A DNA stretch of 64,000 bases from Anastrepha obliqua (GCF_027943255.1 NC_072893.1:123255784-123319783), one strand, 5' to 3'. Positions 1-12,467 are shown, counted from the first letter of the stretch. Notes: generated by a model from the letters alone, not told the origin. Numbers and translations are program-made.

Positions 1-140
1 TAACGTAAGGCACCTGATTGCCCGCTGGCATCGACAACAGTGTACACCGTTCCGACAACTGGTGGAATATCTGATAGTGGCCAGTATTTTCTTCGTTTCC
101 GAAATGTGTTTAAATAAAACTCACGCCGATTTGATCCTGT
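1..140 (-). CDS. possible exon fragment at the window edge
   Basis: Read on the minus strand there is an open frame running from just after a TAG near 141 off the left edge. It has a balanced composition (basic RKRRK cluster, then a Pro/Val-rich stretch) that looks more like coding sequence than the AT-rich DNA beside it. An AG at 141-142 could be a splice acceptor. The plus strand also has an open frame here, so the strand is not certain. I do not recognise the protein. It could equally be a transposon fragment. Confidence 0.25.
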
Positions 141-719
141 CTAGCTTAAGGTTATATTTATGTATTGTTTTGATGATTGAATTTTTAAGGCAAGTATTGT
201 TTTTTTTATTATTTGATTGATTGAATTTTTTTCCAGGGCAGCTAAAGCTCTGAAAGCGCTTCACTTTTGTTTTATCAATTCGTCTCATTATTTGTGTCTA
301 TAGTCTTTTTTAACTTTCATTACATCCATATGATTGATATCATGTACAAATTTGCAGCGTCGGGCAAGGTGTCCTGGTGGTCTAGAGCTCGAAAATTTAG
401 GGCAAAATTTTTCAGCAATTTTTTTTACAATAAAAAAAAAATGAAAACCGATATTTAAATTTTTTAGGTTTTTTATTTAACTTCCTTTACATACAAAAAT
501 GAAAAAAAAAAATGTTAATTTTAATAATTTTAAAAATGGCTCTGAAGTTAACCTTCCCGAAAAATTTGACCTAGACGGTGTTGTCCATTTTGGCTCTCCT
601 ATTTATAAATGGCACAAAAACCAAAGAAATTATTAATCAGTATGACTTCTTAAGATACTATACTTTCGAAATATCGAAAAAATAAAAAGTAGAGTTTTTG
701 ATATTTTTAGGCCACCGAG
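141..719. other. AT-rich DNA, nothing recognised
   Basis: Homopolymer-rich A/T sequence with no convincing frame, repeat or RNA gene on either strand. Confidence 0.5.
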
Positions 720-1470
720 CAAGCATTGATGCATACAGCCGTTGAAGAATACTTAAGAACTCGAAGATGCCCAATTCAGAAGAGTGATCGAATTGTCTTC
801 TAAAGACTTGTTTACCGTTTCAAAATCACCGGAAAATTCTTTTCCGTATAAGGTAGCATTACATTTTGCCTTCAATACGATGAATTAGCCCATCACCGTT
901 CCACGAAAAGCAGCCTAACACCATTATTGAACCTCCCCGTACTTTATGATTGGTGAGACGAACTTGGGACCGAATACTGCGCGTTTTAACCGCCGCACGT
1001 ACTTCCTACCATCTGAAACAACTCTATTTATTTTCGTCTCATCGCGGTAAAGGATATAACGCCACTGATTTTGAGTCCAGGGCGTTATCGTTGCGATGTT
1101 GTTACCAAAGGCTACTTCCGTGCCAGTCGACCATGAACTTCTACCATTCGAAGCGCGAATGTTCTTCTCGTTATTGGATTTTCCAAGTGAACGAAAATTT
1201 CTCGCTGGATGTCAGTAGCACTCTTCCTGGGATCCTGTTTTGACATACTCACGATCATCCCATTAATCTGGCTAGTAGTCTTTCGCACTTTCTTTTTTCT
1301 GGTAACTATTTTGTGCTGCTTTATATGTAGAAAAATATTTCAAATGATTAAAAAACACCATTTTTGAAACGTTTAATTGTACTGAAATATCACTATGATT
1401 GCTTTTCGCAGAGCTGGGGCGCAGTTTTTCCCTTTCGACATTATTGAATCGTTTCAACTAAAGTGAAGTG
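720..1470 (-). pseudogene. Tc1-like transposase relic
   Basis: On the minus strand, broken frames give an N-terminal helix-turn-helix-like stretch (1272-1457, ...HSDISVQLNVSK...). After stops and frameshifts come WRYILYRDETKIN and RKYVRR at about 1000-1090, the equivalents of the SDESKI catalytic block and the following KYVRR motif of Tc1 transposases. Many stops interrupt the frame and the C-terminal DxxE part is not recognisable. It lies beside, but is clearly older than, the Tc1 copy at 1.6-3.2 kb. Confidence 0.7.
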
Positions 1471-1577
1471 TTGTAGGAATGCTCCAGATGCTTTATTTTT
1501 TACTGAACTACCAGTTACAACAGAAAACAATTCACAAATTTTTGGACGAAACCCGAATCGTTCTTAAGTATATTTTT

Positions 1578-3170
1578 CACAAAAATATCAGTGATTTTAC
1601 TACTATGCTTTTTTAGAATAAAATGGTTTTATTTCAAAACTTTTAGCGTAACATTAATCACATGGGCTATATACATCTATTCGTAGTTAAAACATTTCAA
1701 TTAAACGTATACATAAACTTAAAATTTAATTCAGGTAAAGATATATAAAAAATTGCTTCCACATAAAAATAGGAGTGATTTGTATAATACTTAGTTTCTC
1801 TAAACTTTTAACACTAAATGGTCTTAAAACTCTTCAAAAGTATTTAAAGACATTAATACTTCGTGCTATATCCTCGATTTCTTAACACTGCTTCGCACCT
1901 TCGTGGCATTGAGTCGATGAGATCCTGACAACGCTTAATTGGGATTCCTTCCCATGCCTCTTTTACCACCTTCCATAAATCTTTCGAATTGGTGGGTTTT
2001 TGTTGATCAATACATTTTTTAATATCGACCCATAGATTTTCTATTGGGTTGAGGTCGGGAGACTGAGCAGGCCAGCGCATAAGCTCAATCCCATTGACTC
2101 TGAACCATTCTTTCGCAGACTTACTCGTGTGCTTGGGATCATTATCCTGTTGAAATATCCATTTTAGTGGCATATTCCATGTGGCATATGGTAGCATAAC
2201 TTCTTCTAATATCCTCACATAAACCTTTTGACCCATAATACCTTCGACTAAATATATTGGACCTACAGCGCCATACGAAAAGCTACCCATGACCTTAGCG
2301 CCACCATGCTTCACTGTTTTTGTTGTGAATCGAGGATTATATTCCATATTGGGTGGGCGTCGAACATACTTTCTGGAGCCTGAACTGCCAAACAACTCGA
2401 TTTTACTTTCATCTGACCACAAAATATTTCGCCATTTACTAGCCGGCCAAGATTTATGCTCCTGCGCAAACTCTATACGGGCTTGCACATGCTTCTTTTT
2501 TAGAAGGGGCACTTTCCGGGGACTTCTTGCGTATAAATTATGATTGACCAAATGTCTGCGTACAGTTTCAGCACTAACTGGTAAATCAAGATCGTCGCGT
2601 ATTTTCCTTGCGGAAACAAATGGGTTACCTTTCCAGGTGCGTATGATGTTGCGATCGTCCTTAGAGGAAAGTTTTTGTTTTCGCCCGCGTTTTTCAGCTT
2701 TTGTTTTATAATACAAGGTGTTTGCTATAATTTGTGCAGAACATCCAAGTATATTTTGAATTTCCTTGTACGTTTTTCCGCTGTTCTTGAGACTTTTGAT
2801 TAAAGCTCGCTTCTCTCCCGTACAATGCTTTGCTCTACCCACTAAGACAAAATAAATCAACCCAAATATTAACAATAATTCTTACTAGTAACCTTCTTAC
2901 TTTTCGATTTTTGTAAATATGTTTGCCAGTTTATCGATATTTTAAGAAACAAAGTTCGCACTCCTATTATTTTGTGTAGCGCAATAACAACGTTCTACAA
3001 CAAAATGTATTACAGTTTTAAAATAGAGAAAGCAATAATAAATTTCGATTCACATTTCAATACTAGTGACCCGTTAGGTGTACCGTTATGAATCGGCGTC
3101 ACTTGCGTTAGCGATAAAAAAAATTGTGCACTCACTTATATTTTTCATATCAGCACTCCTATTTTTTTGT
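1578..3170 (-). mobile_element. Tc1-like DNA transposon with doubled terminal repeats (IR/DR)
   Basis: A motif of the form CACTCCTATTnTTnTGTG occurs twice on the right side, at 2959-2975 and 3154-3171. Its reverse complement occurs twice on the left side, at 1760-1777 and, diverged, at 1578-1593. The two right copies are each followed by a related stretch (TTAAAATAGAG...AATAAATTTC). This is the inverted-repeat/direct-repeat layout known from several Tc1-group elements. The transposase lies between the inner copies. Exact outer ends and the TA duplication could not be fixed. Confidence 0.7.
1853..2842 (-). CDS. Tc1-family transposase (DD34E), start codon apparently lost
   Basis: An uninterrupted frame of about 330 residues. 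The N-terminus is GRAKHCTGEKRALIKSL followed by a helix-turn-helix (KTYKEIQNILGCS) and a GRKQK hook. A second HTH lies around ARKIRDDLDLPVSAETVRRH. The catalytic D is in WSDESKIELF, the second D in QQDNDPKHTS, and the E in SPDLNPIENLW, spaced as in DD34E Tc1 enzymes. The transposase cuts out and reinserts the element through its terminal repeats. Tc1 relatives usually begin MGR(G/A)KH. Here the matching codon at 2840-2842 is GTG, and no ATG lies upstream in frame, so the start seems mutated while the rest is full length. It may be trans-mobilisable but is probably not self-expressing. Confidence 0.85.
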   Translation of the reverse strand: MGRAKHCTGEKRALIKSLKNSGKTYKEIQNILGCSAQIIANTLYYKTKAEKRGRKQKLSSKDDRNIIRTWKGNPFVSARKIRDDLDLPVSAETVRRHLVNHNLYARSPRKVPLLKKKHVQARIEFAQEHKSWPASKWRNILWSDESKIELFGSSGSRKYVRRPPNMEYNPRFTTKTVKHGGAKVMGSFSYGAVGPIYLVEGIMGQKVYVRILEEVMLPYATWNMPLKWIFQQDNDPKHTSKSAKEWFRVNGIELMRWPAQSPDLNPIENLWVDIKKCIDQQKPTNSKDLWKVVKEAWEGIPIKRCQDLIDSMPRRCEAVLRNRGYSTKY

Positions 3171-3199
3171 GGACAGCTGTACAGTACTGTACCTTAAAA

Positions 3200-6100
3200 T
3201 AGAGACGCACATTCGTAATAAATTTCAATAATCAACTGAACTTAATTGGTCACAGGAGCCGTTAATATTCTAAAATAACCGTTAATTTTTTTATATTTTT
3301 AACCGTTACATACATACAACTTTCCTGAACAAATGTATTTTTCATTTGCTAACAGAATAAATGGAGTTCTTACTAGGGGCGGTAAATTATTTTTATTGCC
3401 TCCATCGAGTTTGAAAGAAAAAACAAAAACCACTATTAATAGCTCCGAAACCTTCGATGGCAAAGTGTTAATTTTCGTAAATGTGTACTGTTCACAAGAA
3501 AGCTAGTACAAAAACATTATTAAGTCTGTAAGAAATTTATTGAACCCAATGCTTTTGTTTTGTCCTTCTCTGTAAATATGCCATATTTTGAGGTTAGCTA
3601 CTTCTACACCCATTTTGTTGATTTGTGTAAGCGCTAAAGTTTTTATTTTCATTTTCCATTGGATTGGTTTACTGGAAGAAATTAAAAATCGATTGGTGAG
3701 AGGAATTCGCGATATTAACACTCAGAATGCAAGCACTGTTAAAACTCTCTACAGCAGCTTATATATGTAGCTTAGCAGTAATTGACAGCTGCTAAATAAC
3801 ATCAATTGCGTGCATACACACATATTTGTGTAGGTGCATCGGGTAAAATGTGCCAAGCGCGCTTTAACAGTTGTTGTAGCGCCACACTGAAGCTGTGTGT
3901 TAAAGAGAAAAGAACCTCGCTCACCGTTCATGTACAAAAACAAAATTCGTTGAAGCTTTAAATTGCGAGCCGAATAACCTACAAAGTTTATACGAACAGG
4001 TGCACTGAGCCTTAGAACAACCAAATTTTACACAAGAGCTACCAGCATACCAGCGGTCAGGCGCATAATTGTTTTACCGTTGTGCACATTTTTCACTCAC
4101 TCAATAATTTAAAAGTACAATTCATTTCTTTTGTTACATTATTTCCTTTAGAAGTTCGTTTGGCACTCGTACCACTTCCAACAAGCACTGCACACAATTT
4201 GCATTACAGTGATGATGTACTCGTAAATATAAACGTTCGATAAATGTTAACGACTTACATTATTAATATAGTGGAACGCAACCGCTTTTAGCAAATTAAT
4301 AAAAACAAATACAATAATAATAATAAATGGCAAGTAAAATGGAAGCAACTACTATAAAAACAATAAAAGCTATGCTATATAAACAATACTATAAAAACAA
4401 TAAAAATAAAGCCAACTTTTGTATACACATACATACATACACCTATGTATGTTGCCATGTTGTTTAGAAAGACAAGCATTTTATGAAGTAATAAAATTGC
4501 AATAAAAACATAAAAGAATTGCAGGTTTACAAACATAATTGTGGAAGATAATATACTGAAAAACCACAAACAAATGAAACAAAAAAAAACTTAACAGAAA
4601 CTAAACACAAAATCTCTGAAAAATATAATTAATAATGTAACTGTTTGTAACGTCACAACATCAAATTTAGACTAACAAAAACAGTAATTGAGAATGAAAT
4701 AATTTAACTACCTCAAGGTCGTCGTATGTATTAAAAACCAAAATAAAGTAATGAAAAAGTAACAAAAATAGTGAACAATGTATAACTATTTACGAAAATA
4801 TACGAATATAAAAATTTAAGAAATACATAAAAAAATAGAACCCAACAAGAAAAATGTCTTTGAGCTGCATTTATAGTGTTATTTACATAAAAATATATAC
4901 ACAAAGGAAAAAACAAACTACATTTATATGTGCATACATATGTACATATAATAGATTATAAAATAAGTATTTGAAAACTAAACATTTATGTCAAAAACAG
5001 CGTACTAACACATACTTTTGTGCATCTAAGATTTCTATACGAAAAAAAAATTAACAAAATTGCATACGTTTTTTCCGTTGCGCTAAGTAAAACAAACGGT
5101 TAAGTTGCTATTAAAACCAAAAAATGTCTATATTCATTGATAATTTGTATTCCTATTAGCATTTATGTATGTAGTTAAAATGCCAAGCAGATTTGGAAGA
5201 GTAAGTATGAAGTGGCGTACTAAAAACTCCATCCACATTTCACAGCGCTCCGATTAAATGAACTGTCACCAAACAAATAAGTAGGTAAGCAAGCAGCTGG
5301 AACTATGAAATGCAGAAATGTAGAAATTTGAACCGATAAAATAATATGCGTAACCATCTTCAGCAGCAAAAAGCACTAAAGTAAAATAGAAACAAAAAAC
5401 CATGAAATTTCTACGTCCAGATACACTCGTGCGCAAACCCAACGCCAATAATTGCAAAAAGTTGCCGACACAAATATTATACTATGTACTATACGCCTAA
5501 AAGTAATCAAAATAGAAATAAACACTAATTGCAGTAATAAAATTTGAATTTGCATAGAAAAATGGAAAAATTGAAAAATGCAAAATTAAACGCAATTATA
5601 CCGCTTAGAAACACCGAAACACATAAATGGCACTACAGATGCGCGCAACAAAACCATATATTGAAAATAATCAATGTAATAAGAAATGTAATGAATGTAG
5701 TTAAATTCATAAAAATTTACAAATTGAAAAAGAAAAAACACAGCCGAAATTAGAAAAAGCAAAAACCACAAATACAATTCAAACTGTACATTCAAAGATG
5801 GAAATAACAAACATTTGCAGGTGGCAACGAAGCAACTAATAAATCAGCCTACCATAAAAATGTGTTAAAAGACAACAAAAAAAAAATGTAAAACAAAACA
5901 ATAAAATATTGCAAAAAAGTACTTACATTCTTACGTAGTTTCTTGAAAGCCAAACTGTACCGAACCGTTAACAAACCAATAATTACAAAAACAATAACTA
6001 ACAAGCTAAATACTTACTATAGCTGTAGAATGCCTATGTACGAGTATATCATATGTCTCCAGTGAAAACCAAACAACAAGATTACAACAAAAATAAAAGT

Positions 6101-6640
6101 GGTAAAGCCAGTAAGAAAAATAACGTTACTATTTGTATTAACACATAATCACATACATACAAACATTCAAAACGTACATAAACATAGCATTAAACATTAT
6201 TATCATTATTAGGCCCATTGTATCCCAAAAAAGGCGCAACAGCAAAATGAATGGTGTAATTATTAACAATTGTCAAAAGCAAACAAAAAAGTCCTAATCG
6301 TAATTAGATTTTGTGTAATTTGTATATGTCTGGAACAAACTAAATTAACCACAATATGGAAATGTAATAACACTTACTACAACAAAGCAAGAAAAAATAA
6401 TTTGAATGTTTACAAATGAACGGTAAAAAAAAAAAAAACAAAACATGTATGGAACTTGTATTGTATTTGCAAAAATTTATTTAATAAAATACCTATGTAC
6501 GAAAAATATAAACAATGTTTGTTTTTATTTCGCTTCATTCAATTTTATTTAGCTGTTTTGTTTGCATAAATTTTTTACCAAATAAAAATACAAAAACAAT
6601 TATTTCAAATGATTAAAATCTTTATTTCAACCTCGAGGCG
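3200..6640. other. long A-rich non-coding stretch
   Basis: No coding frame with recognisable content. From about 4300 to 6480 the plus strand is strongly A-rich over T, with many AAACAAAA and CATACATA runs, ending near an AATAAA at about 6484. The strand asymmetry would fit a long 3' untranslated region of a plus-strand gene lying outside the window, but nothing proves transcription. Confidence 0.35.
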
Positions 6641-7547
6641 CTTTATTACTTGTATACTGCCACCAAGGCGAATTTATTAAAGGTGGTGGCACTAGACCAA
6701 CAACAATGTTCTGTACGTTTGATTGTCAAAGCAAAGTATTGGGAAAGTAGAAAACAAATATTGAATTCGCCATGTTACATTCTGAGCTGACAGTCACACG
6801 GTCACGGCGAAAGAAAATAAAAAAAAGTTTATTTGCCCTTTATCATTAAAATTTATTTTCTACTTTTTAGTTCGATTAGCAATAAAAGCGTGTTTTTTAG
6901 TTTTTTTTAACTATTTTTTATTTTTAGTATATGTAGGTGTTTAGGAGTAATATACTATTACACAACCGCACACTAAATACTAACCTCAATGGTAGTGTGG
7001 AAACTAAAAATTCCCAATTTTTGTTTAACAAAATACTCAATTCATGGTTCTACCGGTGTGGCAATATTGGCAAATGTTATAAAAAATGCACATTTTTCAG
7101 CGCTCTCACGAGAAAAAGAGTTTCCCATCTAGTCATCTATGTTGTGTGTTCCGAGTCGATCAGATTTTTAGTACCCAGTGAAAATTAAGCTCAAAGATTC
7201 CGTTACATTCATTCATACATACAACCCGTGCTAATAAAAGTGTGTTAAAAAAAGAAAATATTAATCCTAGCAATCCTAATAAGGATAATGGAAAATTTTT
7301 ATCAAATTATTGCATTGTCATCGGTCCTTGATAGGTGTGCAAAATTTCAAGTCGATCAGATTCTTAGAAGCCAGTGAAAATTAAGCTCAAAGATTCCGTT
7401 ACATACATACATACAACCCGACCTAATAAAAATGTGTTAAAAAAATCAACTCAGCCGATTTGAAAACACTACCCTCAATAGATTTGCCTTGGCAGCTGCC
7501 TTATAGGCCCGTCACCCGTCCGAATTTGACTGACAGCAAATTATATT
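6641..7547. repeat. dispersed-repeat fragments, including a direct repeat
   Basis: About 7178-7252 and 7366-7445 are near-identical direct copies (CCAGTGAAAATTAAGCTCAA..., then GTGTTAAAAAAA), each with a short CATACATA tract. A motif CCAAGGCGAATTTATTAAAG followed by GGTGGC lies at about 6661-6705 and recurs, diverged, at about 10,164 and 46,472. No gene seen. Confidence 0.5.
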
Positions 7548-7779
7548 CAGCCCTATCATAGAATCCGTCGTAGACTGTTTTTCGTATAAACTAAGAAATT
7601 GTAATCATACAATTCGAATGGCTTCGAACATACATTCGAAATTCGTAGAGTATCAGTGAATACACTCGTACGTCAAATCTTACAGTTTCGTATAATTTTT
7701 CTACGACAACGTTAGACTAACGGACAAAACTGAGGTATTAATTATTTAAAAAATTAAATTAATGAATAATTAAAAGGAA

Positions 7780-9226
7780 ATAAAAAAAAAAATACCAGTC
7801 TAACGGTTAGACGCGATAGAAGTGAAACCTTCCGTAAAACAAACTGAGAGAGAATGAGACGAAAGCAGCATTAGGAGCGGGATAATTATAGGTTCATTAT
7901 AATATTGCTATAAAGTTCATATTTTATTTTCTTCATTTTATTATTATTTATCCTCAATGTTTTCAATTTCAACAAATGATACGAGTGGCTTATGATAGCT
8001 AAAATATGATACAAAAGCATTTCGTAATGTTTTTCGGCGTGCACGAAATTCACGTACACGTTCTGTTGAAGTCTTTGCGGTTTTTTTAGTTTTAGTTTTA
8101 TTTTCTTTTTGTTTTTTTCTGTCGATATTCACGACACTTTTCTGCATTATTTTTCGGCATAATTGCGGTAAATATTTAAAAATAAAAATATTTACGAATA
8201 TAAAAATACGGACGCAATACAGCACACGCGGTTGCTATTATGAGCGTCGTAACGCGTATAATACACAGACGTACTAACATACACGCAAACATTCGTAGGA
8301 CGCTTGGTTTGAATTTTTTATACATATGTATGTATGCTATACTATGGCCTAGCCTATGTACGTGCATACATATTTGTGTTCTGAACTTCCAGCAAAACAA
8401 TACTTAGTAATATACACATATGCATCTACATACAACCGCACACACAGGCACCTCACTTTATTCCTGTAAATGCGTATGTCGTCCAAAGCTAAAATTCTAT
8501 GCCTAACGACTACAAGAACAAAATGCATTAATAGGCGCAGGTGTAGCGGCCATCATCCTAGTTGCCATAGCGCTGAACAGTCGCGGCGGCGCCGAACAGT
8601 TTCAACTATTGTACTGTGCAATATATGTTTCTAAATGCTCGACAACCGCAGCTGCCTGTTCAAGGTTACCGTACATTAGGCCGGGTCGATTTGTGGGAAG
8701 GCAAAAAAATCGCCCATTGCTCTGTGAAAATCATATTCTAGGGATCAGAATAAGAATGAATGTGAATTATAGAAAAGAAACTAAAAAGTTCGACCCATAT
8801 TGGGGGACATCAGAATTCGTTTTAGATGTATGATTCCTTCGGCAAAGTTTCTTATTTTGATCCCTAGAATACAATTTTCATAGAGCAATGAGCGATTTTT
8901 AAATCGACCCGCCCTACTGTACATGCAATGCTGTGCCTATGAATGCGCGCTGGATTTCTTGAGAAATTTTACCGTATGTTTTGCTGTGGCGAGGCACATA
9001 TGTACATACACACAACATATATACATATATCCGCATATATACATACATATATAAATTCACAAATTTAAATTTGCTTATGCCATCCTTCTGTGTGCCTGGT
9101 AATGAAGCATTTTCTATACATACATATATATACGTATATCTTTTTTCTTCTTCTTTTTGGTGTCGCTTTTTCGTTTCATCGAGTCTCAAATCACTCCCAA
9201 CGATTCTAAAGAAGTTTTCACTTCAA
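7780..9226 (-). mobile_element. Helentron-like element, copy A (inside the Harbinger)
   Basis: Shares its termini and several blocks with the copy at 57,477-58,593: at the left an interrupted palindrome GTCTAACGGTTAGAC followed by GAAGTGAAACCTTCCG, at the right CGATTCTAAAGAAGTTTTC then ACTTCAA. The GAAGTGAAA element is thus present in inverted form near both ends, as in Helentrons. The minus strand near the left end keeps the last residues of a Helentron-type endonuclease (AFVSYFSYHKPLVSF, 7944-8030); the rest of the domain is deleted. A fold-back MITE sits inside. Confidence 0.55.
8671..8922. mobile_element. fold-back MITE inside Helentron copy A
   Basis: About 80 bp at each end form an inverted repeat. 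The left arm starts GTACATTAGGCCGGGTCGAT and the right arm, reversed, starts GTACAGTAGGGCGGGTCGAT. Both continue through the same TTCTAGGGATCA block. Copy B of the Helentron at 58 kb lacks it, which confirms it as an insertion. No coding capacity. Confidence 0.8.
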
Positions 9227-9338
9227 TAAAAAAGCCGTAAAATGTAAGTCCTATATTAACTAAACTATAAATAAAAAGAAATTTTTGAAGTATATGCACT
9301 TTTATGTGATTTCCGCAGGTGTAGAGTAACAGCACGGC

Positions 9339-9690
9339 ATCAGTATGCCGCTTTGTTGGAGCTAATAAAAGAGAAATCAATCATGGCATTGATACTGTAG
9401 TTGCCCTTCCGGTTGTAGTAGAGGAACTTTTCTTTAGTTGGAGAAATAATTTTTATATGCTTCCCATCCACACACAAAATGATGCCAGGAAATCTGTATT
9501 TTTGATGGAATTCTATCTTTGCCGTTTTTCATTGGCACTCATGTCGCGATTTACCCACTGAGGATACAATATAGTGAAATGTCGACTGCCCCATCGGAAT
9601 GTCAAAATCTTCGCCAGCTCCGTGCTGATAGCCTCTCTCCGCAAAAAACCGTAAAACAGAGGATAGTCGGAGAACTGGAGTTATGGGTGA
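9339..9690 (-). pseudogene. Harbinger-type transposase (DDE_Tnp_4) remnant
   Basis: Minus-strand frames read LRFFAERGYQHGAGEDFD then MGQSTFHYIVSSV (the helix-turn-helix-like GxSQSTVSR region of Harbinger transposases). After a stop comes FPGIILCVDGKHIKI (first catalytic D in CVDGxHI) and YYNRKGNYSINAM, a hallmark of DDE_Tnp_4. It ends at a stop about 9,339-9,341, and the later catalytic residues are absent. Inactive. Confidence 0.8.
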
Positions 9691-10203
9691 CGACCTTGCT
9701 GAGCTTGCGCTGTCTTCAATGAAACTTAAAACGTATGTAAATGCAGATTTATTTAACCGGTAATTTTTGATAAACTCATTTAAGCCGAATTTCAGTTAAA
9801 TTTTTCTTTCACAAAACGTCAAGCACTTACAATGGTTCGTCCATATCGAGAGCGGTGCTGGCATCTCTCAATATTGTTTGCTCAATTTTGAGACTCTGTT
9901 TACTGCTCTATTCCTCCATTAACACAACCGCACATGTCAATGAATGCATATTAATATGAAAATTCAGCTCATTTGACAAAAAACTTAAAGATAATTTGCC
10001 AAATTGTCTTGTTTACATTGAAGTGAGTTGTTGTCGAAATATTAAAATTTGACATTTGAGTTTAGCACTACTTTTTTCGTGTTCACATGGAACCCACGAT
10101 TACAATTTTTTCGTATTCGTAGGTTTTCTACGACGGATTCTATGATAGGGCGGATTATGTGTATTCAAGGCAAATTGAGTATTGAAGGTGGCGCCATTAA
10201 GAT

Positions 10204-10924
10204 GGTTATATACAGTTAGAAGGCCGAAAAAAACGAATTTGAATTTTCCAGAATTTTTTCTGAGAAAACTTTTAAGTTTATTAATGTAAAAATTGTACAC
10301 ATATTATGTTATCTTTTAACTGTATTTTAAGAATTAGTATTAGTAAAAATATTTATTTGGAAAGGAGCTGCAGCTGGTCTCAAGGAGCGCCTCTAAAAAA
10401 AAATGCGTTTTGCGGTGGCCACTATATCTCTGAACTGGATTCTCTGAAATTAAAAAACCAAACAGATTTCGTTAAAGTAATGTTAAATGTAGTAATTATT
10501 CGAAAGAATAAGCAAAATACATTTTTTTGACAAAATGGCGGTTTCCCAAAAAACAAAACGATTTTTGTCCAAAATTTCGGCCATAAATTGTTTATAAAAA
10601 AAAAAATCTATTTATTAGTGAAAAAAAAACTTCGATTAATTACTAAAAAATATATTTAAGAAACTTGTTTTAAGATTTGAGACTAATCGGTTTAGCCGTT
10701 TTCGGGTAATGTTGGTCACCGACTTTGAAAATACAGGTACCATTTTGAGAAAAAACGCGTTTAAAGTTTGGAAAGCACTCTGAAACGGCTTTTCAAATTT
10801 GCGTGTTACTATGAAAATATTTACCGGAACGATATTAATCTGTGTGTATTTTTAAATATATGTACTTAAGAAAAAAATATAAAAAAAAATCGATTTTTTG
10901 AAAATTCTAACTGTATATAATCCC
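10204..10924. mobile_element. non-autonomous TIR element (MITE-like)
   Basis: Terminal inverted repeats GGTTATATACAGTTAGAA (10,204) and its reversed partner GGGATTATATACAGTTAGAA (ending 10,924). The interior is AT-rich with no transposase. Superfamily not determined. Confidence 0.6.
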
Positions 10925-11789
10925 TTAAAAAAACAGTTACTTTACTCTAACGTCAGCTCCCTTCGCAAACCAAACAAAAGTAGAAGAAACTACATGTTTG
11001 TGAAAATTCAATGAATGGCTGGGTAATATTGTGATTTGTGAGAATAAAATTAAACAAACGGATGCAACGAAGTGCCGCGTATTAAATTGTTAAAGCACAA
11101 ATGAATATAAGCCTCCAAATGCAGTTTTTTGCGTTTCCTACAATTCTAGTATTAGTATTGCTGCTACATCAACACAACTACCATAAATTCTTTTAAAAGC
11201 CTCTTTTGCTTCAATAAGCATTAATTTTGTAATTTATTCCACAACCAACAAAAACTTGCTTATATAACATACAACGAAATATGATATTTGCTTTCGCGAC
11301 AAGAACATCTGTTGCTTTTTTGTTTATACTTTTATTGTGGCACCACAGTACGTTTCAGTCAAATGCTTTGCCGCAACGAACCCATTGTGACAGCCCTATA
11401 ATTCACAAGTGGTAAATACGATTGATGTACGACGCCATTTGCAAAAATTATACATCTTCAGATTTGCAAATATCGCAAAAATTAATTCAGGAATTTTTCT
11501 TGATGAAACTTTCGCGATAGCGAATGGCGGAATTTTAAACGTTTGCTTACATTATTTTTGCCAATAAACAACTCTTCCTTTTCTATTATCTTTACTTTTA
11601 TATGGCGGGAAATTTCTTTCGTACAAACCTTGTTCTTGTAACCGTAAATACAATGCAAAAAATGTCGAGCCAAAGAATGGTTACATACACGTTCCCACGA
11701 CAGTCGATTCTACGTAACCTCCGTTCGTAGGGGAATTTTTATGCTGCTACAAGTACGAGAGAATGGTTACATACGTACAACTTAAAAAA
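10925..11789. other. AT-rich DNA with a dispersed-repeat scrap
   Basis: No gene. Around 11,680-11,730 a degenerate piece (GTTCCCACGACAGTCG...ACGTAAC) matches, reversed, the end of the dispersed TAGCAGCA repeat described at 48,474. Confidence 0.4.
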
Positions 11790-11839
11790 ACATGCAGCGC
11801 TAGCATCAGAGGCTATCAGCTGACCGCTGAATGAATGAT

Positions 11840-12467
11840 TTGTGTTAAATTCTTCTCAATAGGTCGCAATCTTTGAGAAAGTGATATATGGTTTTTATGT
11901 TTTCCTCAGTTGGCCTGGAAAGGAGGGAAATAGGATCCGTATTAGAGTAACATTCTCTTTTTCTCGAAGCATTGGGCAAAATTCTAATAGGTGGAGGACA
12001 GTTGCTGTGTCGTTGCAAAATGGACAGTTATTGGTTCTTATGCTACCAAGGAGGTGAGCTGTGTAGCTATTGTGTGTCCTATCCGGAGACGTATGTATGG
12101 AGTGAGAAAGTGAGCTGGAATTGTTGAAGGATATACTGGTTTGATCCTTGCTGAGTTCACTATTGTATAATGATGATTATAAGAAATCCAATCGATGAAG
12201 AGTTTCGAGTGCCTCTTTTCATTGATGAGACGATATACATATAATAATATATATCAGATTTTGTAAAGAAGTTGAGTGTTAATGTGGGCGCGTTAGATGC
12301 ATCTTTTGCTAATTCATCTGCGTAAAAATATCCTGTTATACCAGTAGGGCTAGGAACCCACATTAGCTTAATTTTCTTTTGATATAAAATAATATATTCT
12401 CTAATTGAATTAGTGGCAGTAGTTTGGTTATAGCAATTTTTTATAGCTTGAAAACATGATAAGCTAA
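11840..12467 (-). pseudogene. I-clade ORF2, RNase H and C-terminal zinc motif
   Basis: Starts at the mariner insertion with SLSCFQAIKN (RNase H), then WVPSPTGITGYFYADELAKDA, matching the WVPSHxGxxGNExAD motif; the key histidine is changed to proline and the N-E pair to Y-F. A C-terminal CPFCNDTATVLHLLEFCP zinc motif (about 12,000-12,045) and a closing KTIYHFLKDCDLLRRI follow. Decayed. Confidence 0.8.

Larger units (their letters stand above)
7548..10153 (-). mobile_element. PIF/Harbinger DNA transposon, nested and decayed
   Basis: The left end CCCTATCATAGAATCCGTCG (7551 onward) is matched exactly in reverse complement at the right end (up to 10,150), with weaker similarity continuing inward. 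With termini CAG/CGG the flanks show ATT at 7545-7547 and at 10,154-10,156, a 3-bp duplication as expected for PIF/Harbinger. The right interior retains a Harbinger transposase remnant; the left interior is occupied by a Helentron. Confidence 0.8.
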
